DNA from: Litorilituus sp.
GTDB taxonomy: Bacteria > Pseudomonadota > Gammaproteobacteria > Enterobacterales > Alteromonadaceae
Assembly: GCA_030754235.1 (NCBI GenBank)
Contig: JASMAS010000024.1
Coordinates: 1 to 64,000, forward strand
Length of the DNA: 64,000 nucleotides
Direction: 5' to 3'
Shown: positions 38,058-46,533 of the stretch, piece after piece
Layout of the letters: every line of letters begins with the position of its first letter
How positions within the stretch are numbered: position 1 is the stretch's first letter
Notes under the pieces: model-generated
The model's database searches: none
What the model was told of the DNA's origin: nothing
What the model saw: only the letters and a program-made list of their open reading frames with translations
Made by a program: the position numbers and the translations under genes

Positions 38058-39011
38058 CTAATATTCCTCGAGATGGTGTTGGTCATTTTTGCTGAACAAA
38101 ATATGACCTTTTGAAGTTTTAATTAAGTGGGCAATAGCCTCAATGGCTTTTTGTTTTGCCGCGCTAAACGAAGGTGCACTTCGTTGTGCTTTAAGGCTAT
38201 TGCTAAATAAAATACGGTAAGGTGGTTTACTCTCAAGTAGCTCTAACGATAGCAAAGCTTTAACAGTGTACTTACCTGCCTTTTTAGCTGACTTGGTTTT
38301 TATTGATGGTTGTAACCAATAAATCTTTCCTGCACCGCCAACTAGATGTTGGTTAATGCTCGTCGCGATTGTTTGCAGCTCATGGGAGGCTTGTACTTCA
38401 ATAATGGCTTTATTGTTTAGGGCTACAGTTAATTGTTGCCATTGCTTAAATTTTTGCCACAATCCAGAATTAAGTGTCTTCTGCTCATTTAGCGCGGTTA
38501 ATAAACTAAGCTGATTTTCAATTTTAGCTTGTTTTGCTTGTTGTTTTATCGCCCAAACCCGTTGTTGCCATAATGGCTGATGAAACAATTGTTTTGAGCT
38601 TGATATGTTATTGAAAAATGTTGTCAGGCGTGTGCTTAAATTATTAGTAAACTGCTGCCTAGGTAGTTTTAGTAATACGGCTACTTGGTTATTTTCAAAT
38701 GCTTTGTCAGTAACGGAAACCAAGTTTAATGGAATTGATTCAGTGTTTAATTCAATTTTTTGTGATAAAGAAGAGTTGCTTTTATTATCTTTTTTTGAGA
38801 TAGAGACAAGAGAGTGAGAATTAACGCTAGCTTGAAGCTGTTGGCTTAAATCATCAAAAGCCATTTTTTTAGCTAACGTTTCACTATGTGCTACGCCCAC
38901 AGCGCAAAAGTTTTTGTCAGCACAGTTTGCATGATAGACCCAATTCGGCCAAGCAAAAGCTTTAGCCGACATTGAGCATATTAATAGTAGTAATAGACTA
39001 ACCGCGCGCAT
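38058..39011 (-). CDS. LPP20-like secreted protein
   Basis: A 317-residue secreted protein (signal peptide to about residue 20). WPNWVYHANCADKNFCAVGVAHS followed by LAKKMAFDDLSQQLQASV is the LPP20-type motif, with two Cys that could bridge. The rest is basic and helical with no recognised domain; the C-terminal KTSKGHILFSKNDQHHLEEY is very polar. It overlaps the previous gene by 14 bases and is separated from the next by 4 bases. The role is unknown; the operon context is outer-membrane lipoproteins and a transglycosylase. Confidence 0.72.
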   Translation of the reverse strand: MRAVSLLLLLICSMSAKAFAWPNWVYHANCADKNFCAVGVAHSETLAKKMAFDDLSQQLQASVNSHSLVSISKKDNKSNSSLSQKIELNTESIPLNLVSVTDKAFENNQVAVLLKLPRQQFTNNLSTRLTTFFNNISSSKQLFHQPLWQQRVWAIKQQAKQAKIENQLSLLTALNEQKTLNSGLWQKFKQWQQLTVALNNKAIIEVQASHELQTIATSINQHLVGGAGKIYWLQPSIKTKSAKKAGKYTVKALLSLELLESKPPYRILFSNSLKAQRSAPSFSAAKQKAIEAIAHLIKTSKGHILFSKNDQHHLEEY

Positions 39012-39690
39012 TTAACTGCTCTTGTAGTTTAGCTAAACTACCAGCAACTTCTTGGTCGGCCTCAATAATACCATTAATTTCATTAAGCAATGATAGTTGG
39101 TCTTGAGCGCGCATTACCGCACTAGCAACGGTTGGTTTTGCATTTGGATCTTCATCTTTAAAAAAACTTAATGCGGTATTAATTGCGGCAGCTTTAGCAA
39201 TTTCAGTTCCATATTGAGTCACTAAAATACCTAATTCAATACCTTGCTGAGCAAGAGCAATGGTTAATTTAGAGTTCTCATCAGAGATTGTTTGAGTTGC
39301 TTTACGGTATGCCGTTAATTTATTTGCAATTTTGTCATCTTCTGTTTTAGCGCCAAGGTCAAACCTATTCGCTTCAGCCAATAATTCTGGTTCTGTTTTT
39401 CCTTTATTTGCCGCTAAAAAACTTGAAACATCACGAAATTTTTTTACCACATCACGATATTGCACAGCCACATTTTTTTGTTGCTCTACATATGCAGATA
39501 AACCATTAAGGAATTGGTCAACACCCGGTGAGACTTCAACAGCTTCATAGCCTACAGTATCCATTTCGGCAATGATGCGATCTACTTCAACATCACGATC
39601 GACATTAGCTTTTTGTTCGTTGGATAAGCTGCTACAGCCAGCAAGCAAAGACAGGGCCATTACAGCCGCAGTGAGGTTTTTCTTTAACAT
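38998..39690 (-). CDS. Helical lipoprotein, first gene of the envelope operon
   Basis: The start at 39690 is preferred to one at 39702 because GGAG then lies 6 bases ahead and the product begins MLKKNLTAAVMALSLLAGC, a lipoprotein signal (230 residues). The mature protein is almost wholly helical and acidic with no recognised family; LTAYRKATQTISDENSKLTIALAQQGIELG is coiled-coil-like. It is the first of eight co-directional genes ending at 31859. The upstream promoter lies in 39703-40105. Confidence 0.75.
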   Translation of the reverse strand: MLKKNLTAAVMALSLLAGCSSLSNEQKANVDRDVEVDRIIAEMDTVGYEAVEVSPGVDQFLNGLSAYVEQQKNVAVQYRDVVKKFRDVSSFLAANKGKTEPELLAEANRFDLGAKTEDDKIANKLTAYRKATQTISDENSKLTIALAQQGIELGILVTQYGTEIAKAAAINTALSFFKDEDPNAKPTVASAVMRAQDQLSLLNEINGIIEADQEVAGSLAKLQEQLNARG

Positions 39691-39702
39691 TCTATACTCC
39701 AT

Positions 39703-40105
39703 GAAATTTATAATTATATAACAGGGCTAACTTGTTAACTCTATTAAATTTTACTCCCTGTAGCCTGAATCATACATCATTTTTTCAGTTGTTCAACACG
39801 TAGTAGTATAAATTTTATATTTATTATTTCATTCATTAAGGAGTGAAATATTTTAAAAAACAACAGACAGTTGATGGTTGTCTATATTGAAGTAAGGCGT
39901 TTGTTTTTTTATGGTATATAGCTTATTTTACTTGTTTAGTAATACTATATAGAGTCTCTTGTGATTAGAATATCCATAGGTGAAATAACGCCTATTATTA
40001 CCTTTATATCAGGAGACAAAGTTGATAAACATCCTAGTTTCCCTGAGCTTGGTTTGCTAGAGCATCATCAATATTCATTAGCACAATCACATTAAGGAGC
40101 TAATC
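39703..40105. other. Divergent promoter region with repeated motif
   Basis: Between the envelope operon and the FabG-like gene. It contains the motif at 39865 and otherwise AT-rich sequence without a gene. Confidence 0.45.
39865..39885. promoter_or_regulatory. Repeated motif, copy 1 (candidate operator)
   Basis: AGACAGTTGATGGTTGTCTA is an imperfect inverted repeat (GACA / TGTC). A near copy lies at 41528-41548, so the two flank the FabG-like gene. An operator for a fatty-acid regulator is a guess; no known consensus is matched. Confidence 0.4.
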
Positions 40106-41455
40106 ATGGCTGATACTTATTTAAAATATAGCCAAACTTCAGTTGGAAAAAATCTATGTCGTCTTTTGGCATTGCCTGTGCCGCCAGTACTCAAAAGAGC
40201 AAAAGAAGCACCTTGGACACTAGTTGTTGATGTGCTGTTAGGGAGCGTTGACTCCACTGTCGTTAGCGAGCCGATAAAGCGCATATTAAAAGGGCAAATG
40301 TTCAGGCTACAAACAACAGATTGTGAACACTTTGATGGCTTAGTTTTTGATGCGACACAAATAAAAAATGGTGATGACAGTAAAGCGCTTTATCAGTTTT
40401 TCCATCTGCACCTTAAAAAAATCAGAACCAGCGGCAAAATTGTCATTATTGGCTTAGATCCTAAACAATGCCAAACCAGTCAACAAGCAACGATACAACG
40501 AGGGTTGGTTGGTTTTATTAAAGCGCTAGCTAAAGAAGTTGGGCGTAAGGGCGTGACGGCTAATTTAATTTTTTCAGCAACAACCTTAGCCGTGAATATT
40601 TCTGCGCCAGTGCATTTTTTACTTTCTTATCGCTCTGCTTACGTCAATGGACAAGTCTTCACTCTCAATCATAATAAATCTCTCCCAGAAACCCCAGAAA
40701 AAGAAGTGAACTGGAAACAACCATTAACAGGTAAAGTCGCCCTAGTTACAGGTGCTTCAAGAGGTATAGGTGCCTCCATTGCGCAAGTACTTGCTCGTGA
40801 TGGTGCAACCGTTATTGGTCTAGATATGGAGCAAGCTGAAAATGAATTAACTCATGTGATGGGCCAAATAGGTGGTCGAACCATTATTACTAATATTACG
40901 GATAACAACGCAGCTCAAATTATTGCTAATGAAATTGCCAAGCTAGAAAATTCCGTTGATATTGTTGTGCATAATGCAGGCATTACCCGTGATAAAATGA
41001 TCGCTACTATGTCTTTGTCACACTGGGAGGAAGTGATGGCGGTTAATTTAACTAGTATTGAACGTATTAACGCATACTTATTAAAAAATAATCATATTAA
41101 CGCTGGAGGTCGTATAATTTGTGTCTCATCTATCAGTGGTATTGCTGGCAATGTTGGACAAAGCAATTACGCCATGTCTAAAGCAAGCATTGTTGGTATG
41201 ATTGACAGTATGGCAGAGCAATTAAATGAAAAAAATATTACTATTAATGCGGTAGCGCCTGGCTTTATTGAAACTCAAATGACAGCTTCTATTCCTGTTT
41301 TAACCCGATTTGTTGGGCGAAGAATGTGTGCTTTATATCAAGGTGGTTTACCTGTGGATGTGGCTGAAACAATCGCTTTTTTCGCTGCTCCTCAATCACA
41401 GGGGCTTTCTGCTAACTTAGTGCGTGTTTGCGGTTTAAATATGATGGGGGCGTAA
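40106..41455 (+). CDS. Two-domain 3-oxoacyl-ACP reductase (FabG4-like)
   Basis: A 449-residue short-chain dehydrogenase with an unusual N-terminal half. The C-terminal domain has the cofactor motif TGASRGIG (215-222), NAG (290-292) and the catalytic S342, Y355 and K359 in SNYAMSKAS. The first 200 residues form a second, degenerate Rossmann-like domain without a glycine-rich loop, as in the high-molecular-weight FabG4 group. It should reduce 3-oxoacyl-ACP or CoA thioesters with NADPH or NADH. AAGGAG precedes the ATG. It stands alone. Confidence 0.85.
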   Translation: MADTYLKYSQTSVGKNLCRLLALPVPPVLKRAKEAPWTLVVDVLLGSVDSTVVSEPIKRILKGQMFRLQTTDCEHFDGLVFDATQIKNGDDSKALYQFFHLHLKKIRTSGKIVIIGLDPKQCQTSQQATIQRGLVGFIKALAKEVGRKGVTANLIFSATTLAVNISAPVHFLLSYRSAYVNGQVFTLNHNKSLPETPEKEVNWKQPLTGKVALVTGASRGIGASIAQVLARDGATVIGLDMEQAENELTHVMGQIGGRTIITNITDNNAAQIIANEIAKLENSVDIVVHNAGITRDKMIATMSLSHWEEVMAVNLTSIERINAYLLKNNHINAGGRIICVSSISGIAGNVGQSNYAMSKASIVGMIDSMAEQLNEKNITINAVAPGFIETQMTASIPVLTRFVGRRMCALYQGGLPVDVAETIAFFAAPQSQGLSANLVRVCGLNMMGA

Positions 41456-41527
41456 TTTAACCATTATAGGTCAGCAGGTAGTCTAGTGTTTAGTGTATAG
41501 TACGTTATTTACTCAAGTTGAAAAATA

Positions 41528-41548
41528 AGACAGTTGATAGTTGCCTAT
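41528..41548. promoter_or_regulatory. Repeated motif, copy 2
   Basis: AGACAGTTGATAGTTGCCTA matches copy 1 at 39865 at 19 of 21 positions. It lies about 70 bases after the FabG-like stop codon, in the upstream region of the HD-GYP-like gene. Confidence 0.4.
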
Positions 41549-41750
41549 TTTTTATATAGGATTACTCACCATAGTTAAGGGATAATCTTACAAAACCTTT
41601 TAATTAAGTTTTAGGATTAAGTTCATACCACTGGGAAGGTAGCCAAATTATTTTTATATTAAATGAAAATTTAGTATCAGCATAAATTGGCTTGTCCATT
41701 GATGAATTAATCTGAATGCTAGGCGAGCCATAAATTACGAGGCTTTCGTC

Positions 41751-42896
41751 ATGACAGTAACTTTTATTTCAGACTTAACAAGATTAGATTTGGATGCTTC
41801 AATTGATTATACATGGCTCCAAGGACCTCTAGAAAACTCAATACCAACTATTACTCATTATAGAAATAAACTCGCCAAAAAGTGGTTGAAAGGCGAAGAT
41901 TTCCCCCCTAAAAAGCGTATAGCATTATTTTCTTTTTGGGATAAAACCTATTCAACAAATGACTCTTTTCATACAGTAATGAAAAACTTTACTCAATTGA
42001 GCCAAAGTATTGATGATTTGTATTGCAATATACTTGCCGGGGAAAAACTTTCTTTGTCTGAGGTTTTTGCTGTTAGTGAAAGAATCATTAATTACTTTAG
42101 TGAAGAAACGGTTAAATATGCCTATTTTGTTAAACACCCGTCAACAGATGCCTTACAAACATTACGTCAAGCTTTCGTGTTCTTAACATTTGCTGATAAA
42201 GTAAACCTTAGGCGTGATTTTTGGGTAGATATGCTATGTGGAATAGTGATTACTGATTTAGCTATGACATCCATTTTAGATGATTTATCTACTCGTTATA
42301 CTCAGAAAAAAACTGATTCAGCTGACATGCATACATTAATTGACATTAAAGAATTGATTTGCTTTGACAGAGAAGTCTCTTCATTAACAATGAGTTTACT
42401 TGAAAGGTATTGTCAGCAAAGACAGCAAAGTCATTTAGCCGGCGGTATTAAAGGTGAGTTGTCAGCCTTATATCTAAAAATGTATGATATGGTGAGATTA
42501 TATTGCACACTTACAAAATCAAGAAAGATACAGACGTCTGTTTGCCCGTTGAGTTCTATGGATGTTATTCTAAGGCAAGAGTGTAATAGGGGGCAGTCAA
42601 AAATAGTCTTTAGCTTTGCCGAAGCTTTGGCTTTATATCCTAAAGGAATGATGGTTGAGTTAACAAGTGGTGAAGTCGTACAAATTGGTTTATATACTAA
42701 AGATGGTTTGTACCAAGTAAAAGAAACTGTTGCTAAATCAAAAGTTAAAGCTCAAAGTGTTCGATTGATTTCTCCTGTTCAAGTGAAGAAAATTATAACG
42801 GCCTTTTTTTGCAATGGTGATTCGTTTGAGGATTTTTCTCTGCTCTCTAGTCATTTAGAGATAGATGCAAAAAATGGGCACTATGAAAAGTTGTAA
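41751..42896 (+). CDS. Degenerate HD-GYP-like protein
   Basis: A 381-residue protein without recognised catalytic motifs. Its layout parallels the true HD-GYP protein encoded next (43164-44246). The segment VITDLAM occupies the position of LHDIGM (HD motif), with His replaced by Thr, and the counterpart of HHHENFDGSGYP is lost. The C-terminal FAEALALYPKGMMVELTSGEVVQIG closely resembles FIEALGIYPLGSVVTLKNGKMFTVI of the neighbour. It is most likely an inactive HD-GYP paralogue that may still bind partners or c-di-GMP. It is followed by a tandem 22-bp duplication. Confidence 0.6.
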   Translation: MTVTFISDLTRLDLDASIDYTWLQGPLENSIPTITHYRNKLAKKWLKGEDFPPKKRIALFSFWDKTYSTNDSFHTVMKNFTQLSQSIDDLYCNILAGEKLSLSEVFAVSERIINYFSEETVKYAYFVKHPSTDALQTLRQAFVFLTFADKVNLRRDFWVDMLCGIVITDLAMTSILDDLSTRYTQKKTDSADMHTLIDIKELICFDREVSSLTMSLLERYCQQRQQSHLAGGIKGELSALYLKMYDMVRLYCTLTKSRKIQTSVCPLSSMDVILRQECNRGQSKIVFSFAEALALYPKGMMVELTSGEVVQIGLYTKDGLYQVKETVAKSKVKAQSVRLISPVQVKKIITAFFCNGDSFEDFSLLSSHLEIDAKNGHYEKL

Positions 42897-42932
42897 CTAT
42901 ACTTGATAAAAGTTGTAACTATACTTGATAAA
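42889..42932. repeat. Tandem 22-bp duplication
   Basis: Two identical 22-base units in a row, 42889-42910 and 42911-42932. The first begins at the end of the coding sequence and includes the stop codon of the degenerate HD-GYP gene. Probably a recent slippage duplication. Confidence 0.9.
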
Positions 42933-43163
42933 GGTAATTGCAAATTATAATTTAATTATGTATTATGCCGTCCCGCGCACTAGGAGCTATTTCGAAAGTA
43001 ATCTGTTTTCTTAAAGCGCATAAGGATGATTAAATATACCAATGGGATGGTGGCCTTACTTTACAGCTTTGAAAATTACAAATATCATGGCTAAAGCTTA
43101 GGCTTGCTATTTGGTGTTTTATTTTCTTTATTTGTATGGCAAGTCTGAATTATTGGAATTCAT

Positions 43164-44246
43164 ATGATTAAGATTAGCGTATACAATTTAGCCATAGGGA
43201 TGCACGTTTCAAAACTGGACCGTAGTTGGCTATCCACATCTTTTTTTCGTCACTCTTTTAAAATTAAAACACAAAAACAACTGAATAGACTAAAAGCCGA
43301 GTGCGATTTTGTCTTTGTTGACCCTGATAAAAGTGTTGTTAGTAACGCAATAAAACTGCCAAGCAAGGCTGAAGCTATTAAAGAGGCTTCTAATGAAGTA
43401 AACAAAACTAAAAAGTTACTTGTAAATCATTTCAAAAATATTCAAAAGGGCGTCAATATTAAGGTGAGAACATTGATCCCTGTTATTGGAGCACTGACTA
43501 AAGGAGTGCTTGATGATACCGAAGTCTATTTATATATCACTATGCTTAGAGATAAACATAACTCTTTGGAAGCAAAATCAATCAGGGTATTTATTTTTTT
43601 CTTGGCGTTTGCTAAACATATTGGCGTTAAAAAAAATTTATTGGAAGAGCTTGGAGTAGCAGCCATCTTGCATGATATTGGTATGCTCTCAGCACCTCAA
43701 GAGCTACTTCAGTCTGCTTTTATCAGTAAGGAGGAACGAAAGTTTATTGAAAACCATCCTCAAATAGGGGTTGAACTATTAGCTAGAGAGAATACTTTTT
43801 CGGAGTTAACGTTAACCACAATAAAGCATCACCATGAGAATTTTGATGGTTCTGGATATCCTGATGGTTTAGCTGGACGAGATATAGGCTTATATTCACG
43901 TATGTTAAATATTACCTGTATGTATGAAGCATTGACGCGAAATAGAGTGTATAGAAAAGCAGTGTATCCTACTGAAGCCGCAAGTATATTAGCTTTTAAC
44001 GCAGGTTCTAAATTAGATAAAAGACTCACCCTTAAATTTATTGAAGCACTTGGCATTTATCCTTTAGGTTCTGTTGTCACGTTGAAAAACGGAAAGATGT
44101 TTACCGTAATCTCTTTTGATAAAAAGTGCGGGTACAGTGTCGTTCCAAGTGAATTAAATGATAGTGATGAAGTTAAACCTGAGCCTATTGTTATTAAGCC
44201 TAAAGATGTTACACAACTCATTAACGTTAATTCTGTTGCCACCTAA
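43164..44246 (+). CDS. HD-GYP domain protein with DUF3391-like N-terminus
   Basis: A 360-residue cytoplasmic protein. The N-terminal 60 residues (IGMHVSKLDRSWLSTSFFRHSFKIKT) match DUF3391. The HD-GYP core has H170-D171 in ILHDIGM, H198 in ENHPQIG and HHHENFDGSGYP at 222-233, so it should hydrolyse c-di-GMP. One point is odd: the His that usually precedes the HD motif (pattern Y-x-H-S-x-x-V) reads AKSIRV, with Lys at 138. The gene follows the degenerate paralogue across 267 bases. Confidence 0.87.
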   Translation: MIKISVYNLAIGMHVSKLDRSWLSTSFFRHSFKIKTQKQLNRLKAECDFVFVDPDKSVVSNAIKLPSKAEAIKEASNEVNKTKKLLVNHFKNIQKGVNIKVRTLIPVIGALTKGVLDDTEVYLYITMLRDKHNSLEAKSIRVFIFFLAFAKHIGVKKNLLEELGVAAILHDIGMLSAPQELLQSAFISKEERKFIENHPQIGVELLARENTFSELTLTTIKHHHENFDGSGYPDGLAGRDIGLYSRMLNITCMYEALTRNRVYRKAVYPTEAASILAFNAGSKLDKRLTLKFIEALGIYPLGSVVTLKNGKMFTVISFDKKCGYSVVPSELNDSDEVKPEPIVIKPKDVTQLINVNSVAT

Positions 44247-44366
44247 ACAGAAGTTTTTATTAACACCGACGTGATTTGATTTTTTGGCCAGACATTGAGT
44301 TTACGTGCAAGGCAGAGATCGAAAAGTTAGCCGAAAATAATTGCTGTAATAATTTGGCTGGCTTAT

Positions 44367-46235
44367 TTATAACGTATAAATCATTGATAACTGTACATGC
44401 CGACCAGGCATAAAATTGGCCAACTCATCAGCAGTCGTTAGATAGTTTTCGTTAAATAAATTTTCAATGGTTAAGCTAAATTGCAAATTATTTGCTAAAG
44501 AATAATCCCCTCTCAAGCTAAAAACGTGTGATTTGGATAATTCTTGCTCAGATACGGTAATATCTGACTTATCTAAACGATATCGATACTGTAGTGACAC
44601 TTTATAATTGTTTTCTTGTTGTGACAGTGTCAACCCATGCTCTGCTGGGCTAATATCAGCTAAATTAAGGTCATTTTGAGTACGCCCTTGTTGCCACTGA
44701 TATTGCCAACTTAGCGTTAATGATTGACTTAATTGCAACGTCAATTGTTGTTCAAGACCATAAATAGTTCCTTGGGTTATATTTTGATAACTTAATATGC
44801 CATCTCCTACAGTTACCCGCTCTATGTAGTCATCTATTGTGCTATTAAATATTGAAAAATCCCAGCTAAGATTAGAAAATTTAGCCTGTATATTTATTTC
44901 ACTATTTAACACTTTTTCGCTGACTAAATTTGAGTTTCCTATGATTTTTCCACGCCCGGTAGTGCCATTGAAATAGCTTTCAGTTAAAGAGGGAAAGCGA
45001 AACCCAGAGGCCATTTTAGCACTAAAGAAGTAAGTCTGGTTGATGGTTTTATGAGCACTGATAAAACCTGTTACTTTGTGTGCAGATCTCGAGCCGTGTT
45101 GGGCCGATTGATGGTAATAATCAAGTCGAGTTCCCATATTTAGCACGATAGAATCAAACATTAAGTTGGCATCAATATAAGCGGCATAAGCATTTTGCTG
45201 AGCAGATAAGTTGATTTTTTTCCAGTCTAATTCATTCGCTAGGTTATATTGCATTTCCTCAACTTTTACATTATCACGTTGCTCTATCTCTATGCCTAGT
45301 CGACCGTTTAACCTAGACAATTGCCAGTTCTTTTGCCCAATAAATCCAAAGTCATGACTTTGATAATCAACCACATTATAACGTTTATTCACTCGAGTTA
45401 TTTTACTTTGCCATTTTTGATAATGACTATAACTGGCTACAGACCAGTTATCATAATCAGATAATTCCACTTTGTTTATAATGTGTAATGCATTAGGGTA
45501 TAAAGTTATCTTTTTATCTGGATATTGATTATTTGATTTACCTATATTGCTGGCATCACTTGATATAAAGGAATAATTAATAGCCAAATTATTTGATAGT
45601 GGATGCTGCCAATGAACAAAGTTTGAAAGTTGCTCAAATTGAGACAATAAAGGATTATTTTTAATGTCTTGCTCATTTTTTGCGTGTCGATAAGCAACAC
45701 CGTAAGATAACTGCTCATTAGAGCCTGTTATGCTGATAGCTTGCTCATTTGCAAAGCTTGACTGATATAGAGACAAGCTAGTAGGTTCGTCGATTTTAAC
45801 ATTTAAATCCACCACACCACCAAGTGCACCAGAGCCATAAAACATGGAGCTAGCACCTTTATTTACGGTGATGTTGTCAAGTAAGTTTGGGTCAATGAAT
45901 GATAAGGCACTGCCAGCCCTTCGCTCTGTATTTATAGGAACACCTGCAACCTTACTTAAAACTCGCCAACGAGAAAAACCTCTAATAGCATACGTTTGCC
46001 ACATCCCGCCTTGCCCATTGAGCGAAACACCGGGTAACTGAGCTACAGCATCGGCTATTTTACTGGGGCTACTATGTAATTCATCTAAGTTAATATGAAC
46101 AATGTCGTTTTTATCTGCCGTTGTAAGGTTTCGTTCAACAGTTACTGTGATGTGTTCAATAGGTGAGGATAATTGAGCGTGAGATTTAATCAGGGTTAGG
46201 GATGCACAGATCCCCAAAAAAACTTTACAATCCAT
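44367..46235 (-). CDS. TonB-dependent outer-membrane receptor
   Basis: A 622-residue outer-membrane receptor with a signal peptide (to about residue 20). IEHITVTVERNL is a TonB-box-like region. The plug domain contains SKIADAVAQLPGVSLNGQGG, YAIRGFSRWRVL and VNKGASSMFYGSGALGGVVDL. The rest is a 22-strand barrel ending in a C-terminal aromatic residue pattern (NLFNENYLTTADELANFMPGRHVQLSMIYTL). It is 3 bases after the small lipoprotein gene on the same strand. The substrate is unknown; no metal or siderophore genes are adjacent. Confidence 0.92.
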   Translation of the reverse strand: MDCKVFLGICASLTLIKSHAQLSSPIEHITVTVERNLTTADKNDIVHINLDELHSSPSKIADAVAQLPGVSLNGQGGMWQTYAIRGFSRWRVLSKVAGVPINTERRAGSALSFIDPNLLDNITVNKGASSMFYGSGALGGVVDLNVKIDEPTSLSLYQSSFANEQAISITGSNEQLSYGVAYRHAKNEQDIKNNPLLSQFEQLSNFVHWQHPLSNNLAINYSFISSDASNIGKSNNQYPDKKITLYPNALHIINKVELSDYDNWSVASYSHYQKWQSKITRVNKRYNVVDYQSHDFGFIGQKNWQLSRLNGRLGIEIEQRDNVKVEEMQYNLANELDWKKINLSAQQNAYAAYIDANLMFDSIVLNMGTRLDYYHQSAQHGSRSAHKVTGFISAHKTINQTYFFSAKMASGFRFPSLTESYFNGTTGRGKIIGNSNLVSEKVLNSEINIQAKFSNLSWDFSIFNSTIDDYIERVTVGDGILSYQNITQGTIYGLEQQLTLQLSQSLTLSWQYQWQQGRTQNDLNLADISPAEHGLTLSQQENNYKVSLQYRYRLDKSDITVSEQELSKSHVFSLRGDYSLANNLQFSLTIENLFNENYLTTADELANFMPGRHVQLSMIYTL

Positions 46236-46237
46236 TT

Positions 46238-46477
46238 TTACTTATTATTTCCATCTTTTTCGAGTTCTTTTTTGGGCTTAGGTAACTTACCATCTTCAAG
46301 TGGAAATTGATTTGGTATTAACACCACATCTTTATCTGCAACTTTCTTTTTAGTAACACTGGGTAATTTACTGACAGGCTTTGATATTCTAACTTCACTT
46401 TGTTCTACTTGTTGTTCATTATCACCACATGCCATCAGAGGTACCAAGGTCATTAATATCACTAATTTTCTGTCCAT
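46238..46477 (-). CDS. Small lipoprotein
   Basis: A 79-residue lipoprotein (lipobox LMAC, residues 14-17) with a highly charged mature part. The motif VLIPNQFPLEDGK near residues 52-64 resembles TVPNRFPFKES in the large protein encoded just upstream, which may indicate a shared binding partner. It is placed between that gene and the TonB receptor gene, and a strong terminator separates it from the former. Function unknown. Confidence 0.7.
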   Translation of the reverse strand: MDRKLVILMTLVPLMACGDNEQQVEQSEVRISKPVSKLPSVTKKKVADKDVVLIPNQFPLEDGKLPKPKKELEKDGNNK

Positions 46478-46488
46478 AATTTTTCCTT

Positions 46489-46513
46489 AAAAAAGGAGGG
46501 TTTCCCCTCCTTT
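46489..46513 (-). terminator. Strong terminator after the large secreted protein
   Basis: Read on the minus strand, AAAGGAGGG pairs perfectly with CCCTCCTTT around a GAAA tetraloop, followed by further T. It sits 20 bases after the stop codon of the 1635-residue gene. The small lipoprotein and receptor therefore probably have their own promoter or depend on readthrough. Confidence 0.9.
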
Positions 46514-46533
46514 GGATGAGTCAATGCATTTAT

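Noticed and set aside
41456..41750. Riboswitch upstream of the HD-GYP-like gene
   Set aside because: No conserved core of a c-di-GMP or other riboswitch was recognised; only the short repeated motif is present.
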